From positions 1,145,897 through 1,209,896 of the forward strand of contig CAJNDS010002557.1 in assembly GCA_905221605.1 (NCBI GenBank): DNA of 64,000 bases, read 5' to 3'. Below are positions 30,787 through 42,192 of the stretch, one piece after another. This DNA comes from Symbiodinium natans (Eukaryota > Sar > Dinophyceae > Suessiales > Symbiodiniaceae). A program made the translations under genes and the position numbers. Every line of letters starts with the position of its first letter. Within the stretch, counting starts at the first letter, position 1. The notes under the pieces are model-generated. The model was given only the letters and a program-made list of their open reading frames with translations. It ran no database searches and had not been told where the DNA came from.

Positions 30787-32278
30787 GGGAAATACGGATT
30801 TAGTGTTTAGGCATCAAGGTTTAGAATTCAGGGTCTAGGGTGTCGCGGTTTACGTTTTACGGCCTGGGTCTCTCTGCATCTTCAACTTCAGGGTGGGGGC
30901 CTCCGATGTCGTTAGGGGTTAGGGGTGCTGAGCCCTGAGCAATTGACCGCAGGGCTGCAGGTTTTTTGAGCCGGTTTAGGATTTAGCGTCTTGAGTTTCA
31001 AGAGCTTGGGGCTCTTCTTAAGGGTTGTTCGAAGGTGTTTATAGGGCACATGTCCAATCAACGGCTGTCTAACTGGGATCGAGGTTATAAACCCTAAACC
31101 CTAAACCCTAAACCCTAAACCCTAAACCCTAAACCCTAGTTTCGGGTATGTTTACTGGGTTGGGCATCCCCTGCTCAAGGAACACGGACCCCTCATCACA
31201 ACACCCGACCCCCCTGAAAAATCGAACCCTCAAAAGCCCTGGATCCTCAAGACCCTCAAAGCCTAAACCCTAAACTCGAATCCCCTAAACCCTAAACCCG
31301 AAAAGCGAAACCCTAAACGGAGCCCTAGGTGTGACCTTGGGCTGAGGGTCAATTGGGGCTTGGGGGTTTAGGGCTGGGGGGTTTAGGGTTTAGGGTTTAG
31401 GGTTTAGGGTTTAGGGTTTAGGGTTGGGGTGTTGAGGGTTTAGGGTTTAGGGTTCAGGGTAGTTTAGGGTTTAGGGTTTAGGGTTTAGGGTTTAGGGTTT
31501 AGGGTTTAGGGTTTAGGGTAGTTTAGTGTTTCGTATCGGGTTTGGGTCCCAATAACGGTTTCAGCCAAACGTGTTGATCGCGAGGGTTGGAACGAAAGGC
31601 TTGAAGGAACCGTGTTGAACGAGCTTGATTTGAAAGACCTCTTCTTTGGATATGTTTTTGGGAGTGGCCTTCGTGGATGACATCCAATATGGCCTTCTCT
31701 TGGGAGGGGGTGGACCATTTGATGATTTCTCGCCGGGGAGGGGGGGGGGCTTTTGTGATTTGAAGGGGTTTCACCCAAAAGTTGGATGTTTGAACTCCAG
31801 ACTCCAGATTTGCAGAGTGATTGTGGAGCACCGGGCACTCGAGATTCCTAGTAAATCTGGAGTACTCTGGAGTCCAGGGTCCCGGTACTCCAGACTCTTT
31901 CTGGAGTTCTGGACTGGAGATTCATTCTGGAAATCTGGAGTCTGGAGGGCCCGGTACCCGAAGCCAATTGAACCTTTGACGCCTGTGGCCTCCAATTGTC
32001 CTGTTTTGGGGCAGTGGCGTCTTTGGGCAGACGAACTTGAAGTAAAGTGAACATTTGGCCGTGCCAAATTGTTAAAATAGTTCTTGAGTCTGATCGCCGC
32101 CTGAGCTTGTTTGTGAGTTTGATCAAGACTGTTTGAGCCGCATGTTCGAAGTGAATCGCATACAGCTTCGCATTTCGTTGTCGTGATCTCAGGGTTCAGC
32201 GGCGCCCGAAAACCTAAACCCTAAACCCTAAACAACCTAAAGCGGTCTGAACCCATGAGCCCTGCCATTACGGTTCAG
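30787..32278. other. Telomere-like repeats and an inverted-repeat element
   Basis: CCCTAAA array at about 31085-31137; TTTAGGG arrays at about 31378-31520. From 31530 to 32200 the sequence is unique, with an inverted repeat (arms AACTCCAGACTCCAGATTTG at 31793-31812 and its near complement ending at 31948) and several further copies of CTGGAGT words, possibly a small foldback element. No defined gene. Confidence 0.4.
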
Positions 32279-32350
32279 GAGCCAAACTACTTGGCTTCCG
32301 AGCCAGCAGATGCTGCCGCCATGGAATCCCAGGCAAACTGGGGGTTCTAG
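32279..32350 (+). CDS. Candidate terminal exon, unknown protein
   Basis: After acceptor CGGTTCAG|G: 23 codons to TAG, reading EPNYLASEPADAAAMESQAN then WGF. Good composition; family unknown. Confidence 0.45.
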   Translation, partial: EPNYLASEPADAAAMESQANWGF

Positions 32351-32774
32351 GACTGATGGGTTTAGAGTGAACCTTAAACCCTGAACCCCCTCTTCCCTTT
32401 CTTTCGACCCAGGTTCAGGCTGCTTGGATAATGGGTCTCGGGCATAAGAAGAGGTGTTGGGTTTAATATTAAACAGGCTTGGGGCTTAGGTATCTGGGTT
32501 TTTTCGGGTTGCAAGTTTCAGGTTGGTGTAGGGTCTTCGTGTGTATTCGAGCACCGGCGGCGCGACATCGTTCAGCCCGAAATGATGAATGCATGTTGGG
32601 CTTTTCGAAGATGATGGACTTGGGACCCTGAGCCTCCTAATCAGCCCCCTAAGCCCTGAGCCCTCAGCCCTAAACCCTAAACCCTAAACCCTAAACCCTA
32701 AACCCTAAACCCTAAACCCTAACAACCCTAACAACCCTAACAACCCTAACAACCCTAAACCCCACCAAGCCCAG

Positions 32775-32861
32775 CGTTGTTTCGAGGCGGAGGACCAGAC
32801 CGGGCAGCGCGGCCTGCGCGGCCGGCTCTCACGGCCCACGAGAAAAGAGAGACCATGCAAG
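32775..32861 (+). CDS. Candidate exon, basic protein
   Basis: Acceptor GCCCAG|C, donor TGCAAG|GTTAAC. Reads RCFEAEDQTGQRGLRGRLSR then PTRKERPCK. CCCTAAA-type repeats upstream, TTTAGGG downstream. Confidence 0.4.
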
Positions 32862-32904
32862 GTTAACGGGTTTAGGGTTTAGGGTTTGGGGGTTAGGCTT
32901 AGGA

Positions 32905-33059
32905 TACTTGGAGGTTCAGGGTACTTAGTACTGTAACCTGTTATACGTGTAGTTATAACCCACATATAAGCCCTTCAGTACCCGAATAGAGTTATAAATA
33001 TAGGCTATGTTATAAGTGCAGCTACAATTGGGTTACGGAATACCACGAACCTCTAAGTA
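32905..33059. mobile_element. MITE-like element, family D copy 3
   Basis: Left end TACTTGGAGGTTCAGGGTAC; right end is the complement of TACTTAGAGGTTCGTGGTAT. The interior has two GTTATAA-rich inverted words. Confidence 0.6.
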
Positions 33060-33226
33060 GGGCTTATAGGGCTGAGGGGTGAACGCCTCAGAGCATGGGG
33101 CTCAGGGCTGAGGGCTTGACGTTAAGGCTTTAAGGCTTGAGGGCTTAGGGCTTAGGGCCTGAGGGCTTCGGGTTTTGGATTGATTAACAGCTTCAAGCCT
33201 CAAAACCCTTAGGATTTGAGCCACAG

Positions 33227-33290
33227 GAGCACGGGGGCCAAAGCAACGAAGTGCCCGCATCGCTGTCGCAGCAGGGGGGCCCAGCAGGGC
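33227..33290 (+). CDS. Candidate exon, unknown protein
   Basis: After acceptor GCCACAG|G, reads EHGGQSNEVPASLSQQGGPA. Weak: Gly/Gln-rich and the donor is not clear. Confidence 0.25.
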
Positions 33291-33423
33291 ATAGGGTTTC
33301 GGGCCGTTACGGTTGTAGGTCCCAAAACCCTGAACCCTGAACCCTAAGCCCTAAACCCTCAAGGGGCCCAGGAGTGGTGAGGGCTCAAGGCGCAGTCGGA
33401 GAATTTTACGTCTGAGTTGCTTA

Positions 33424-33705
33424 GTGTGCAGTTTCGTCGTCAGCGTCGTTTGTGTGCTCGTGGGTCTGCGGGTTCCTTTTTGGTTAGAGAATCCCGACAG
33501 TCGCTGCCTATGGCTGCAGCCTGCGATGCTTGAACTGTTGGAGGAGTTTAGCGACTTGATTGGTTTCTGGCGGTTTGACCGCTGCCGATTCAGAAAGCCC
33601 TGGAGGAAGAGGACCAGGAGTCTCCGAACACTGCAAAGAAGGGCCAAGAAACTCTCTGCTGTGGCGGACACAAGCATGTGTTTGAGGGGCCCTCAACCCC
33701 GCCCA
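33424..33705 (+). pseudogene. Frameshifted transposon domain (ENP..S..LW type)
   Basis: The frame contains PFWLENPDSRCLWLQPAMLE and, later, RCRFRKPWRKRTRSL. ENP-x-x-S-x-LW followed by D-x-C-x-F-x-x-x-WRK-x-T is a pattern I associate with a domain found in many transposon-borne proteins of dinoflagellates and other algae, related to methyltransferase-like regions. The family's usual next motif, a CCGGHKHV-like cysteine/histidine patch, is present but in the next frame (about 33655-33690), so a frameshift or a missed splice lies between. I therefore call it a relic. Its parent element type is not certain. Confidence 0.5.
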
Positions 33706-34022
33706 TCCACCCACCCACACACCCACCCACGCACCCACCCACACACACTCTACACCCTGAACTCTAACCCCTAAGCCCTAAACCTAAGCTTGTTCTTTCA
33801 GCGTCAACCCAAAAAATCTCGTTTCTCATTTGTTAAAACGCATTCTAGGTGCCAAAATCCATCGAGTTGCCACTGACTCAAGTGATTAATACTTCAAGAA
33901 GGAATCTGGTCTCTAATTCTTGACAGAACATGCAACTGTGGGCCTTTCGCAGCCATCAGTCTACTCAATCTAGGAACTTCTGAAGCTTAACTCCCTAAAC
34001 CCCTGCCCTGAACCCTTGAACT

Positions 34023-34119
34023 TGTCATAGTGGGGTAACATTTTGCTTTCTCAAAGGACACTTAACACACAAGAAGGATTAGAAATTCCCACTATTCATA
34101 CAATCCTAACCATGAACTA
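34023..34119. mobile_element. MITE-like element, family C copy 4
   Basis: Starts TGTCATAGTGGGGTAACATT and ends CAATCCTAACCATGAACTA. Same family as 13933-14028. Confidence 0.55.
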
Positions 34120-34173
34120 GTAAACCTCTCAGCCCACTGGTCAACCCCGAACATGGAACGCTCGATCCTTCAA

Positions 34174-34253
34174 TACTAACAGTCCTTAATGGGGATTATA
34201 GTACCCCCTATCCCTAAACCCTAACCCCTAATCCCTATTAAGTACTGTTAGTA
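34174..34253. mobile_element. MITE-like element, family E copy 1
   Basis: The 25-bp inverted ends begin TACTAACAGTCCTTAATGGG and (complement of the right) TACTAACAGTACTTAATAGG. The central 30 bp contain CCCTAAACCCTAACCCCTAA, i.e. telomere-like repeats inside the element. A second copy lies at 63396-63481. Confidence 0.7.
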
Positions 34254-36246
34254 CAAGGGAAGAACATCCCAACTCATGGATTACAGAATGCTTTGGGGGC
34301 GTAGGGGTTTACTGTTAAGCTCCTAGACCCCTCAGGCATTGAGGTTGCGGTGTGGTGTTTTTGGGGGTTTAGGGTTTGCAGGGTTTAGGGCTTAGGGTTT
34401 AGTGTTTAGGGTTCAGGGTTTAGGGTTTGGGGTTTCGGGTTTAGGGTTTAGGGTTCAGGGTTCAGGGTTTATGGGGGGTAGGGCTTAGGGTTTACGGTTT
34501 GGGTAGAACTGCACTTATCAATCCCTACAAGCACCCATGAATCTCCATACATACAGTCAGCTACCTAAGCCTGAAAAAAAGCCTAAACCGAGGGGGTCCT
34601 TGGGCCTCAAGGCAAGTCTTTGTCAATTCTCTAAGTTTTTTGGGCACCCGGTGGTTGGGTGTGGGAATCAGGGGTTAAAAAACCCCGAAAGAGCCACATG
34701 CTCTAAACCCTAAGCCCTAAATCCGAAACCCTAAACCCTAGTCCCAGACCCTAAACCGCCCTAGAACCCTGACCCTAACCCCAACACCCCGGCAAGCGAC
34801 GAGGCGTGCGGGAAGCCAGGCCGTCTGCTTTTTGAGTTTTTGCTGGGTTGCGGGTTGCTCTTATAGAAGGACTGGAACTTTAACACGAAGCAACCAAATT
34901 AAAGAAACTTCCGCAATTGTTTGTGTCAGATTCCCATGTTCCGCCCCCAAATCTTCTATTTCTCAACTCCCAGAAACAAACCCTGAACCCCAAACCCTAA
35001 AACCCAAAGCCCTAAACCCTAAACCCGGCTTAGTTAGCGGTCCGGGCGCCTTTTGCCGTGGGAGCCGAACCCGAAACCTTTAACCCCAAACCCCGAACCC
35101 CGAACCCCGAACCCCGAACCCCGAACCCCGAACCCCGAACCCCGAACCCCGAACCCCGAACTCCAAACCCCCCCCCCCCCCCCCCTCCCCCTGCCCCAAT
35201 ATTTCCTGCACGCATCGGAAAGGCTTCGTCGTCACCCAGCCCGAACCACCGCGACGCAATTCTGGATTTGCCTGGGCCTCTTGAGGGGATTTAGGGTTTA
35301 GGGTTTACGGTTTTGGTATCTTTTTTTGTGGGGCCAGATACCTGAGCCACTGGGTGGGGGACAGCACTCCCCGAATTCAACCCATGGGTCAACCACCTTA
35401 TTCCTGGAGAACGCAGTGAGATGGGAGCATGGGCAGTTCCAAACATTCGGGGGCGCCTTTTGGGTGGTCCTTGTAAGGGGGGGTTGTATGTTTTGGGGGT
35501 TCAGCTGGTGGAAAACAAGGGTACAATTCAACTGGGCCATGCTAAACCCTAAACCCAAAAACCAGAGGCACCACAGAAAAAAACAAAAAGAACAGCCCCA
35601 CTCGCTGTCTCCCCCGAGGTGCACCATCTCGCTGCAGCACGCACGGCTGGCTCGCTTTCGGGTTTGGGGTTTGGGGTTTGGGGTTTAGGGTTTAGGGTTT
35701 AGGGTTTGGGGTTTAGGGTTTGGGGTTTAGGGTCGAAAGGTTTAGGGAGGAGACCTCCTCCCAGAAGCCTACGGGCCGTGACTCCTCGCCGATTACCCCC
35801 TAACCCCCCAAACAACACGGGGTAGGCCCTTGGGATATGTGGATATTTTCATCTCCGCTTATTTGGGTTTTAAGAGGATTCTATTCAGGAATGTTTTTCG
35901 GAGGGTTTTCGGGGCCATCCTATGACACGAAAAGTTTCATAAACTCGTAGCCTGAACTTGGAGGCCTGGGCAAACCCTGTATACTAAAACCCCACACCCA
36001 AAGCCCTCAACCCAAAACCCGAAACCCTCCTCCGTGCTTTTTTTGGAGCTTCAGCTTTGCTGGGATGCTGGAAAGGCCGCCAACCCCCGGGGGTCGGGGG
36101 GGGGGGAGAGGGGGGGGAAATCAGTAGAGGCCTGCTTGCAGTTTCCCTATAAGCCCCATAAACTTCATGGGCTTAGGATTCAGGGTGTTAGAGTTTAGGG
36201 GTTTAAACCCGAGCCCCACTTCACAGCTTTCTGGTGGCCCTGGCAG
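34254..36246. other. Telomere-like repeats, unassigned unique pieces
   Basis: TTTAGGG variants at 34365-34500 and 35655-35735; a CCCGAAC 7-mer array at about 35092-35160 followed by a C run. A piece at about 35215-35288 reads RIGKASSSPSPNHRDAILDL and may be an exon. G-rich run near 36098-36120. Nothing I can name. Confidence 0.35.
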
Positions 36247-36298
36247 GACATCCTGGTCACAGCCGGACGTGATGGTCTCATAAAGACCGCATCTCAGG
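36247..36298 (+). CDS. Candidate exon, WD40-like repeat
   Basis: Acceptor CCTGGCAG|G, donor TCTCAGG|GCAGAG. Reads DILVTAGRDGLIKTASQ, which matches the core of a WD40 blade (hydrophobic-x-T-x-G-x-DG-x-I-K). One blade only, so the identity of the propeller protein is open. Confidence 0.45.
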
Positions 36299-36862
36299 GC
36301 AGAGTGGATGGTTTTAGGGCTTTAGATTTCAAAAATTCCGGGTTCGGGGAGCCGAATTTCCCAGCAGAGTTCAGGTGTTCCCCAATTGAAGCCGAGCATT
36401 CGAGAATATGCTGTTCCCTAACGGACGCCTCTCGCCTTCAGGACTGTCGACATTCTCGACTCGAACATGCGTGGTTTCCACCCTGAAACTCTGGCCCTAA
36501 ACCCTAAACTTAAACCCTACACCCTAACCCCTAACCCCAAACCCCAAACCCTAAGCCCTAATCACCCCCCCCCCCCCCCGCCCGGACGTTAGCGTATGGA
36601 GTCTTAGGGTTCCAGAGTTTCGGGGGTTACGGTTGGCTGCTCGGCATTTAGTGCTCGTCTCGTCTATAGGGTTGATAGGGAGCAGGCTTCATGTGCTTAA
36701 ATATCAACCCTCTAAACCCTAAACCCTAAACCCTAAAACCCTAAAACCCTAAAACCCTAAACCCTAAACGCTAGACCCTAAACCCTAAACCCCCCCAAAA
36801 GTACCCCTATAGTACCAGATCAACTCCCCAGGCTTTGGAGATGAGAGCCGGGCTCACCCGAG

Positions 36863-36910
36863 GCAGCTGAGGCTGTGCAGCCGGCTGTGGGCTCAGGCTC
36901 AAAGCTTTAA
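36863..36910 (+). CDS. Candidate terminal exon
   Basis: After acceptor CACCCGAG|G: AAEAVQPAVGSGSKL then TAA. Between CCCTAAA (left) and TTTAGGG (right). Possibly the end of the gene with the WD40-like exon. Confidence 0.35.
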   Translation, partial: AAEAVQPAVGSGSKL

Positions 36911-37039
36911 GCCGGGTTTAGGGTTTAGGGTTTAGGGTTTAGGGTTTAGGGGTTAGGGTTTAGGGGGTTTAGGGTTTAGGGTTTAGGGTCCCTAAACCTT
37001 AGGCCCTACCTGTATGTCATTGGTGTTCCTTATGAGCAG

Positions 37040-37093
37040 CCCTGGATACCCTGCACCTGCTGCGAACTGCCGAAAGAGGACCTCGTGGAATGA
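37040..37093 (+). CDS. Candidate terminal exon, Cys-containing
   Basis: After acceptor ATGAGCAG|: PWIPCTCCELPKEDLVE then TGA; the frame is open upstream as well (GVPYEQ). Protein-like; family unknown. Confidence 0.4.
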   Translation, partial: PWIPCTCCELPKEDLVE

Positions 37094-37212
37094 ATTCACC
37101 GTGTTGTGTTTTATAGGGTTGAGAGGTCTATATATGGGCTTAACCCTATTACCTTAAACCCTATCATGCTAAACCCTCACCCCGCTGATTTTTGGGTTTG
37201 AGGGCTTACAAG

Positions 37213-37242
37213 CCCTTGCTACCCGTATACGGGTAGCAAGGG
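37213..37242. repeat. Perfect 30-bp palindrome
   Basis: CCCTTGCTACCCGTA followed directly by its exact reverse complement TACGGGTAGCAAGGG, no spacer. It stands alone in unique sequence. Confidence 0.9.
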
Positions 37243-39049
37243 TCACGCGCTTCAAGGTCTTCGAAGTCGCTTCAGGTTGTTTGTGCGTGGGGCCATGCAG
37301 CGCATGACGCATCAGATGTCGAGTTTAGGGTTTCGGGGTTTAGGGTTTCGGCTTTAGGGTTTAGGGTTTCAGGCACTCAAAGGACCAACCCCCTAAAGCA
37401 ACCGAAAGCGAACATGCTCAGCATTTGCCCATCCCCCTGCTGCTCCGGAGCGTTTCGGTTGCAGGCAGATGAAATACTGGTGGGAAGTGTGGAAAGGTTT
37501 TAGGGTTTTGAACTCAGCAATAAAGGGACTTTATATCAGGGTCCTTACATTCACTTTATATTCCCACACTATTCCTGGGGTTCCCCGTTTGGGGTTCCCA
37601 ATAGGAACCTTTTAAAGCACAATCTAATACAACCTAAACCCTAAACCCTAAACCGTTTTCAAGATCTTTGGTCTGATCTCAAAGGTGTGTCGAGGTCACG
37701 GGCTTGGCGGTATGCCTTGACCACCATGCCTAGGGTTTGAGAAGCCTCCAATACGGTTTTAGGGTTTGGGATTTAGTGTTTAGGGTTTTTTGGCGATGCA
37801 GCCAGTTTGGGGTTTAAGGTTTGGGTGTGAGTCTTCGGGGCTTAAGGTTTAGGATGGTGGCAGGACTACTCGTCGTTAAGGTGAAGAGTCCTGTTCCTGG
37901 ATGCCTCATCTGATATTAAGGGGCTAGCCCTTCTGTCAGCGACGCAACATTCCCAGCACTATCCTCGCTATCCACATGGCAGGATGCTGCCAAGTATGTG
38001 CCGGTCAACGGAGGTAGCGCACAAGGGAGGGTTCTGAATTCACGAAGCGGTCGCGCAGGTGCACCTGTATATACAAACGAGCCAGCTACCGCAAAGAAGG
38101 CGGGTGTGCGTGAGTCCCAGAAAACTCTCCACCAAGTTGAGCTACGAGTCTGGAACTGCCAAGACTACATATGCCTCGTGACCCTAAACCCCAGAAGCCC
38201 TAACCCTTAAGTTTTGAAAGCTGAACTCCGATAGTCACACTTGATGAGGGTCGACTCGCACGCACCGGCACAAACCTACATAGTCGCGGAGGTTCGGCGC
38301 TGGCACCAATGAAGGATGCTCATCGCTTTGAAAAGACAGGTTTCTTCTGGGCAACTTGACGCGTTCCCGCGTGACTCCTCTCGGTTTCAACGGACGTTCG
38401 ATGGCCGTTCCCGAAGTTACAGTGCTTTTTTGGGTGGAGGGTTGATGGTCTAGGGTTTACGGTGTTGGGTCCATGGTTAGGGTTTCGGGGGAGCCGAGTA
38501 TAAGGGCGCGCATCTTAAACCAAACCAACAACACCAGGTTATTATTATTACTATTATTGTTATTATTATTACTATTATTATTACTATTATTATTATTACT
38601 ATTATTATTACTATTATTATGATGATTATTATTACTTCTTTATTTGTTTGGGGGGGGAGGGAAGTGGGATAAGGTGACCACATGCACTCCCCACAGTCCG
38701 AGGTCTGACCGGTGGTCCTTTATTGGGGGAGGGGGGGGGGGAGGGGGGGGGGGGGGGGGGGGGGACCTTTGCTGTAAGTGGTCTTTGTATGAAAAGGGTG
38801 TCAGCGCATCGGCAGCCGAATACGTAAGCTTGACAACGCACCAGCTCGGAGGTTTCAGTGTACAGTCGGGTTTAGGGTTAAGGGTGAGGTTTTAGGTTTT
38901 AGGTGCCACCAAATCCCTGGGTTGAAAGTCCAGCATTACGCTCACGCATTTATCATGGGATAGGTTCCCCCTTGCAAGCCGCTTGAGACTATTGGGCAAC
39001 CCGCCCAATCACACCACACAGCGCAACCCCTAAACCCTAGACCCTAACC

Positions 39050-39081
<32 letters not shown>

Positions 39082-39262
39082 ACCCTAAACCCTAAACCCT
39101 AAACCCTAAACCCTATGTAAAGGCCCTAACCCGTAAAGGCTCGAAACCCTAAGCCGAAAACCTAAACCCTAAACACTAGCCACTAGCCATCTGAAAAGCA
39201 GTCCCAAAAAGGTACTCTAAGCCCTAAACCCTAAACCCTAAACCCTAAACCCCAGCGACGCC
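37243..39262. other. Unique sequence, microsatellites, one unassigned frame
   Basis: 37921-38210 (+) has a 96-codon open frame after a TAA, with protein-like parts (STWQDAAKYVPVNGGSAQGR, PVYTNEPATAKKAGVRESQK) but no start I trust and no family. A TTA/ATT microsatellite runs at about 38537-38637 and G runs at 38727-38764. CCCTAAA and CCCTCAA variants at 39025-39110. Confidence 0.35.
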
Positions 39263-39305
39263 ATGGCGAGTGCTGGGCGTCTGTCGCTGCGCGTCTCCAG
39301 GCCGT
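39263..39305 (+). CDS. Possible first exon with targeting-type N-terminus
   Basis: ATG at 39263 in context GACGCCATGG, reading MASAGRLSLRVSR. Arg/Ser-rich with no acids, like an organelle-targeting start. It lies upstream of the DIM1 exons on the same strand and could be their first exon through a longer version ending at a later donor, but the join is not proven. Confidence 0.3.
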
Positions 39306-40588
39306 CGTTTTTCAGGATTCAGGGTTTGGCGTGTAGGGTTTGGGGTTTAGGGTTTGGTGTTTAGGGTTGAGGGTTTGGGGTCTGGGGTTTCGAGTTTGGG
39401 GTTTAGAGTTCAGGGGAGACCACGTGTCCTAAACCCTAAGCAGCCCCAGCCCCATACAGGTGTAGGCCTAAGCCCGATATCAGTGACTTTGAGGGGGTTC
39501 GGGGCTCTGTGGCTTTTTTTTTTCAGGCTCCGGGGCTTCAGAGTTTGAGTGTACAGGGCTCCCGCACATCGGTTTCAGAATGAGAGCAGAAGTAGAGAAC
39601 AGCTACCGTAGGTTGTAGGACCTACAGGTTTTAGAGCTTACATGGTATTGTAGAGTGTTCCGCTGCTCTGGCCTCTCAAGGGGCACATCACGGATCGTCA
39701 GTCTTCCTTATCCCCCAGACCCCCCACTAGATCGAAATAAGTCCCCGTCGAATAAAGCCCCAAAGCCCTGGACCTCTGAATCCCCATAAGCCCCACGTTA
39801 GGCCCCAAGCTTGAACCTAAACCTACCTAGCCAACAAATGAACTTTAAACCTGTGGGTTGTTCTTATTTAGTAGGGAAAATGAGCTTTAACCTGTGTTAT
39901 ACCTCGGTTATTGGAGAAGTAGGTAAATGGATCACATGCCCATAAGGCCCTGTTAGACCCCAAGCTTCAAGTACTGCAAACCTTCAACCTTCCACCCCGA
40001 CTGGCAACTGCCAGGGCTTTCAGCCTGAACCCAGACACCACACCCCAAAGTATAGGTGTTAGGGTAGCCCCAAACCCCAAACCTGCGGGGCCTGTAGCCT
40101 GAAAAAAAGCGCACACTGAGCCCGGAAGCCTCAAACCACACCCTCACCCTAAGCCACAAACACCCAAAACTCCCTTAACGCCACCCCAAAACCCCTAAAC
40201 CCTAAACCCTGAACCCGAAACCCTGCAACCCTGAAAACTCCTTCAGTCTGAACAGGCACCTTCCCTTGCGGAAGCCCACACCACGAGCTCCCAAGGTATC
40301 AATGTGGGGCTTTGGGGACTTCAGTTTGCCCGATGAGGGATTGAGGGTTCAGGATTTCGGGTTCAGGGTTCAGGGTTCAGGGTTCAGGTTTTTGAGGTTC
40401 AGGATTTAGGGATTAGGGTTGTTGGGCAGCAGCGGCAGCAGTAGCACTAGGAGTAGGTGTAGCTGTTGGGAAGAATAGCAAATTAACAGAAATAGCCCTG
40501 AGATGCACCACAGAACCTTCTCCTCTGAACCGACCCTAACCTGCCCTATAAACTCTTAGCCCTCAACCCACTTGCAGCTCAACCCCAG
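39306..40588. other. Repeats and unique DNA before the DIM1 exons
   Basis: Degenerate TTTAGGG variants at 39325-39410 and 40335-40420, CCCTAAA variants at 40190-40230. No convincing exon between 39,306 and 40,588, although the DIM1 N-terminus should be encoded somewhere upstream of 40,589. Confidence 0.35.
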
Positions 40589-42145
40589 GTGCACCCCGCC
40601 ACCGGCCTCCCTCTGTCCCGTGCGCGGGGGCAGCACATTCTCCACAATCAAGGCCTTCTCCTTGGGTCTCGGGCCTACGAGGTTTAGGGTTGAGATTGTT
40701 AGGCTCGGAGTTTACAAGCTACGGGGGTTGTAGGCTTCAGGGGTTAGTGGTTTAAGTCCCCGAAACCCAAGCCACAGCCAAGGTTGGCGGCTTGAGTTCA
40801 GAGCTCCAGGGCTTTGCCAAGCCTATGTTCCGCGAGTCTCTTTAGAGTAAGTTTGAACCCCTATGCCATCTGCTGAGTAATCCCAGATCGGCCAGGCATC
40901 GTGCAGAAGATCATCAACGCTGCAAAGGTCCAGCCTTCTGATTCTCGGCCTTCAATGAAGAGGGTTTAGGGTTTAGGCGTTAAGGTTCGAAGGGCAGGTA
41001 AGCCGGCCAGCAACGAACTACTGGGAATCGCCCTCCGAATTATGCACCATGCAAGCAGAAGTCGACTTTTGTGGGTGGCCTAGGAGGGTAATGCACCCGG
41101 AACAAAACGAACAAGATGATCGTCTTCACCTCTGTTTAAGGGCCATCATCTTCAATCATCTCCATGTTCTGGCCCAGGACGCGGTGTACGAGGCCGGATG
41201 GGCCAGATGGGCTGGTGCAGCTTCTTCCTCTTCTCACCCAACCCCTGAACCCCAAACCCCTAAACCCCCAAACCCCTAAACGCCTAAACCCCTAAACCCC
41301 AAACCCTAAACCCCTAACCCTAAACCCTCAACCCTAAACCCTAAACCCGAAAACTCTTCATGCACCCTGAACTTGCCATAGGTGGGCTGCGGCACTGGAG
41401 AACTGACCGTGCAGCTCCTTCCCCAAGCTCGCAAGGCAGCGCCCGCAGAGGGTTCAGGGTTTGGGGTTCAGGGTTTAGGGTTTAGGGTTTGGGGTTTAGG
41501 GTACAGGGTTCAGGGTTTAGGGTTCAGGGTTCAGGGTTTAGTGTGTCGCGGCTCATGTGTGGTCGCTTGCGTTCACAGCTTAGGCCTGCGGCCACGAGGC
41601 CTAAGACCCCAAGCTCTCGTACAACAAGACTCAACGAGCCAACTCCTCCTCCCCCGCCCTCCTGAAACGTATAAACAGCAATGGCAAGAATTTTGAAGTT
41701 TGGGGTACCCTAAACCTTAAAACCCTAAACCCTGGGCCTAGGCCTAAGCGCTTGCACACAGCATGGGCGCGGGCTCTCGCACATGGATTAGGGGTTCTGG
41801 GTTTAGGGTTTAAGCTCTAGGGTTTAGTTGTCAGTACCTTCAGAATTCTCTTTCTTCAGAAACTTCAAGATTTTCCTGTGGCGCTTTTGTTAATGCACAA
41901 CACGCTGCCACAAAAGGACGATGATCTTTGTCAGTTGGAGTATATTATAACACCTTCACAATGATCACAATGTACGTGAAAATGTTGCTCCCTTGTGGCG
42001 CGGGAAATACCCAACTTTAAACATTTGTCTTCCAAAGGGGCCCCTGTCGGAGAATTCTACAGGGTCGCCACAGTCTACGTGCGGTTAGAAAGTCCAGATT
42101 GTAAGAGGTGTATTTCGGAAGAGACCTGGATCAGTCCACTCCTCC

Positions 42146-42192
<47 letters not shown>

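Noticed and set aside
38477-38683. Poly-isoleucine protein
   Set aside because: Translation of a TTA/ATT microsatellite.
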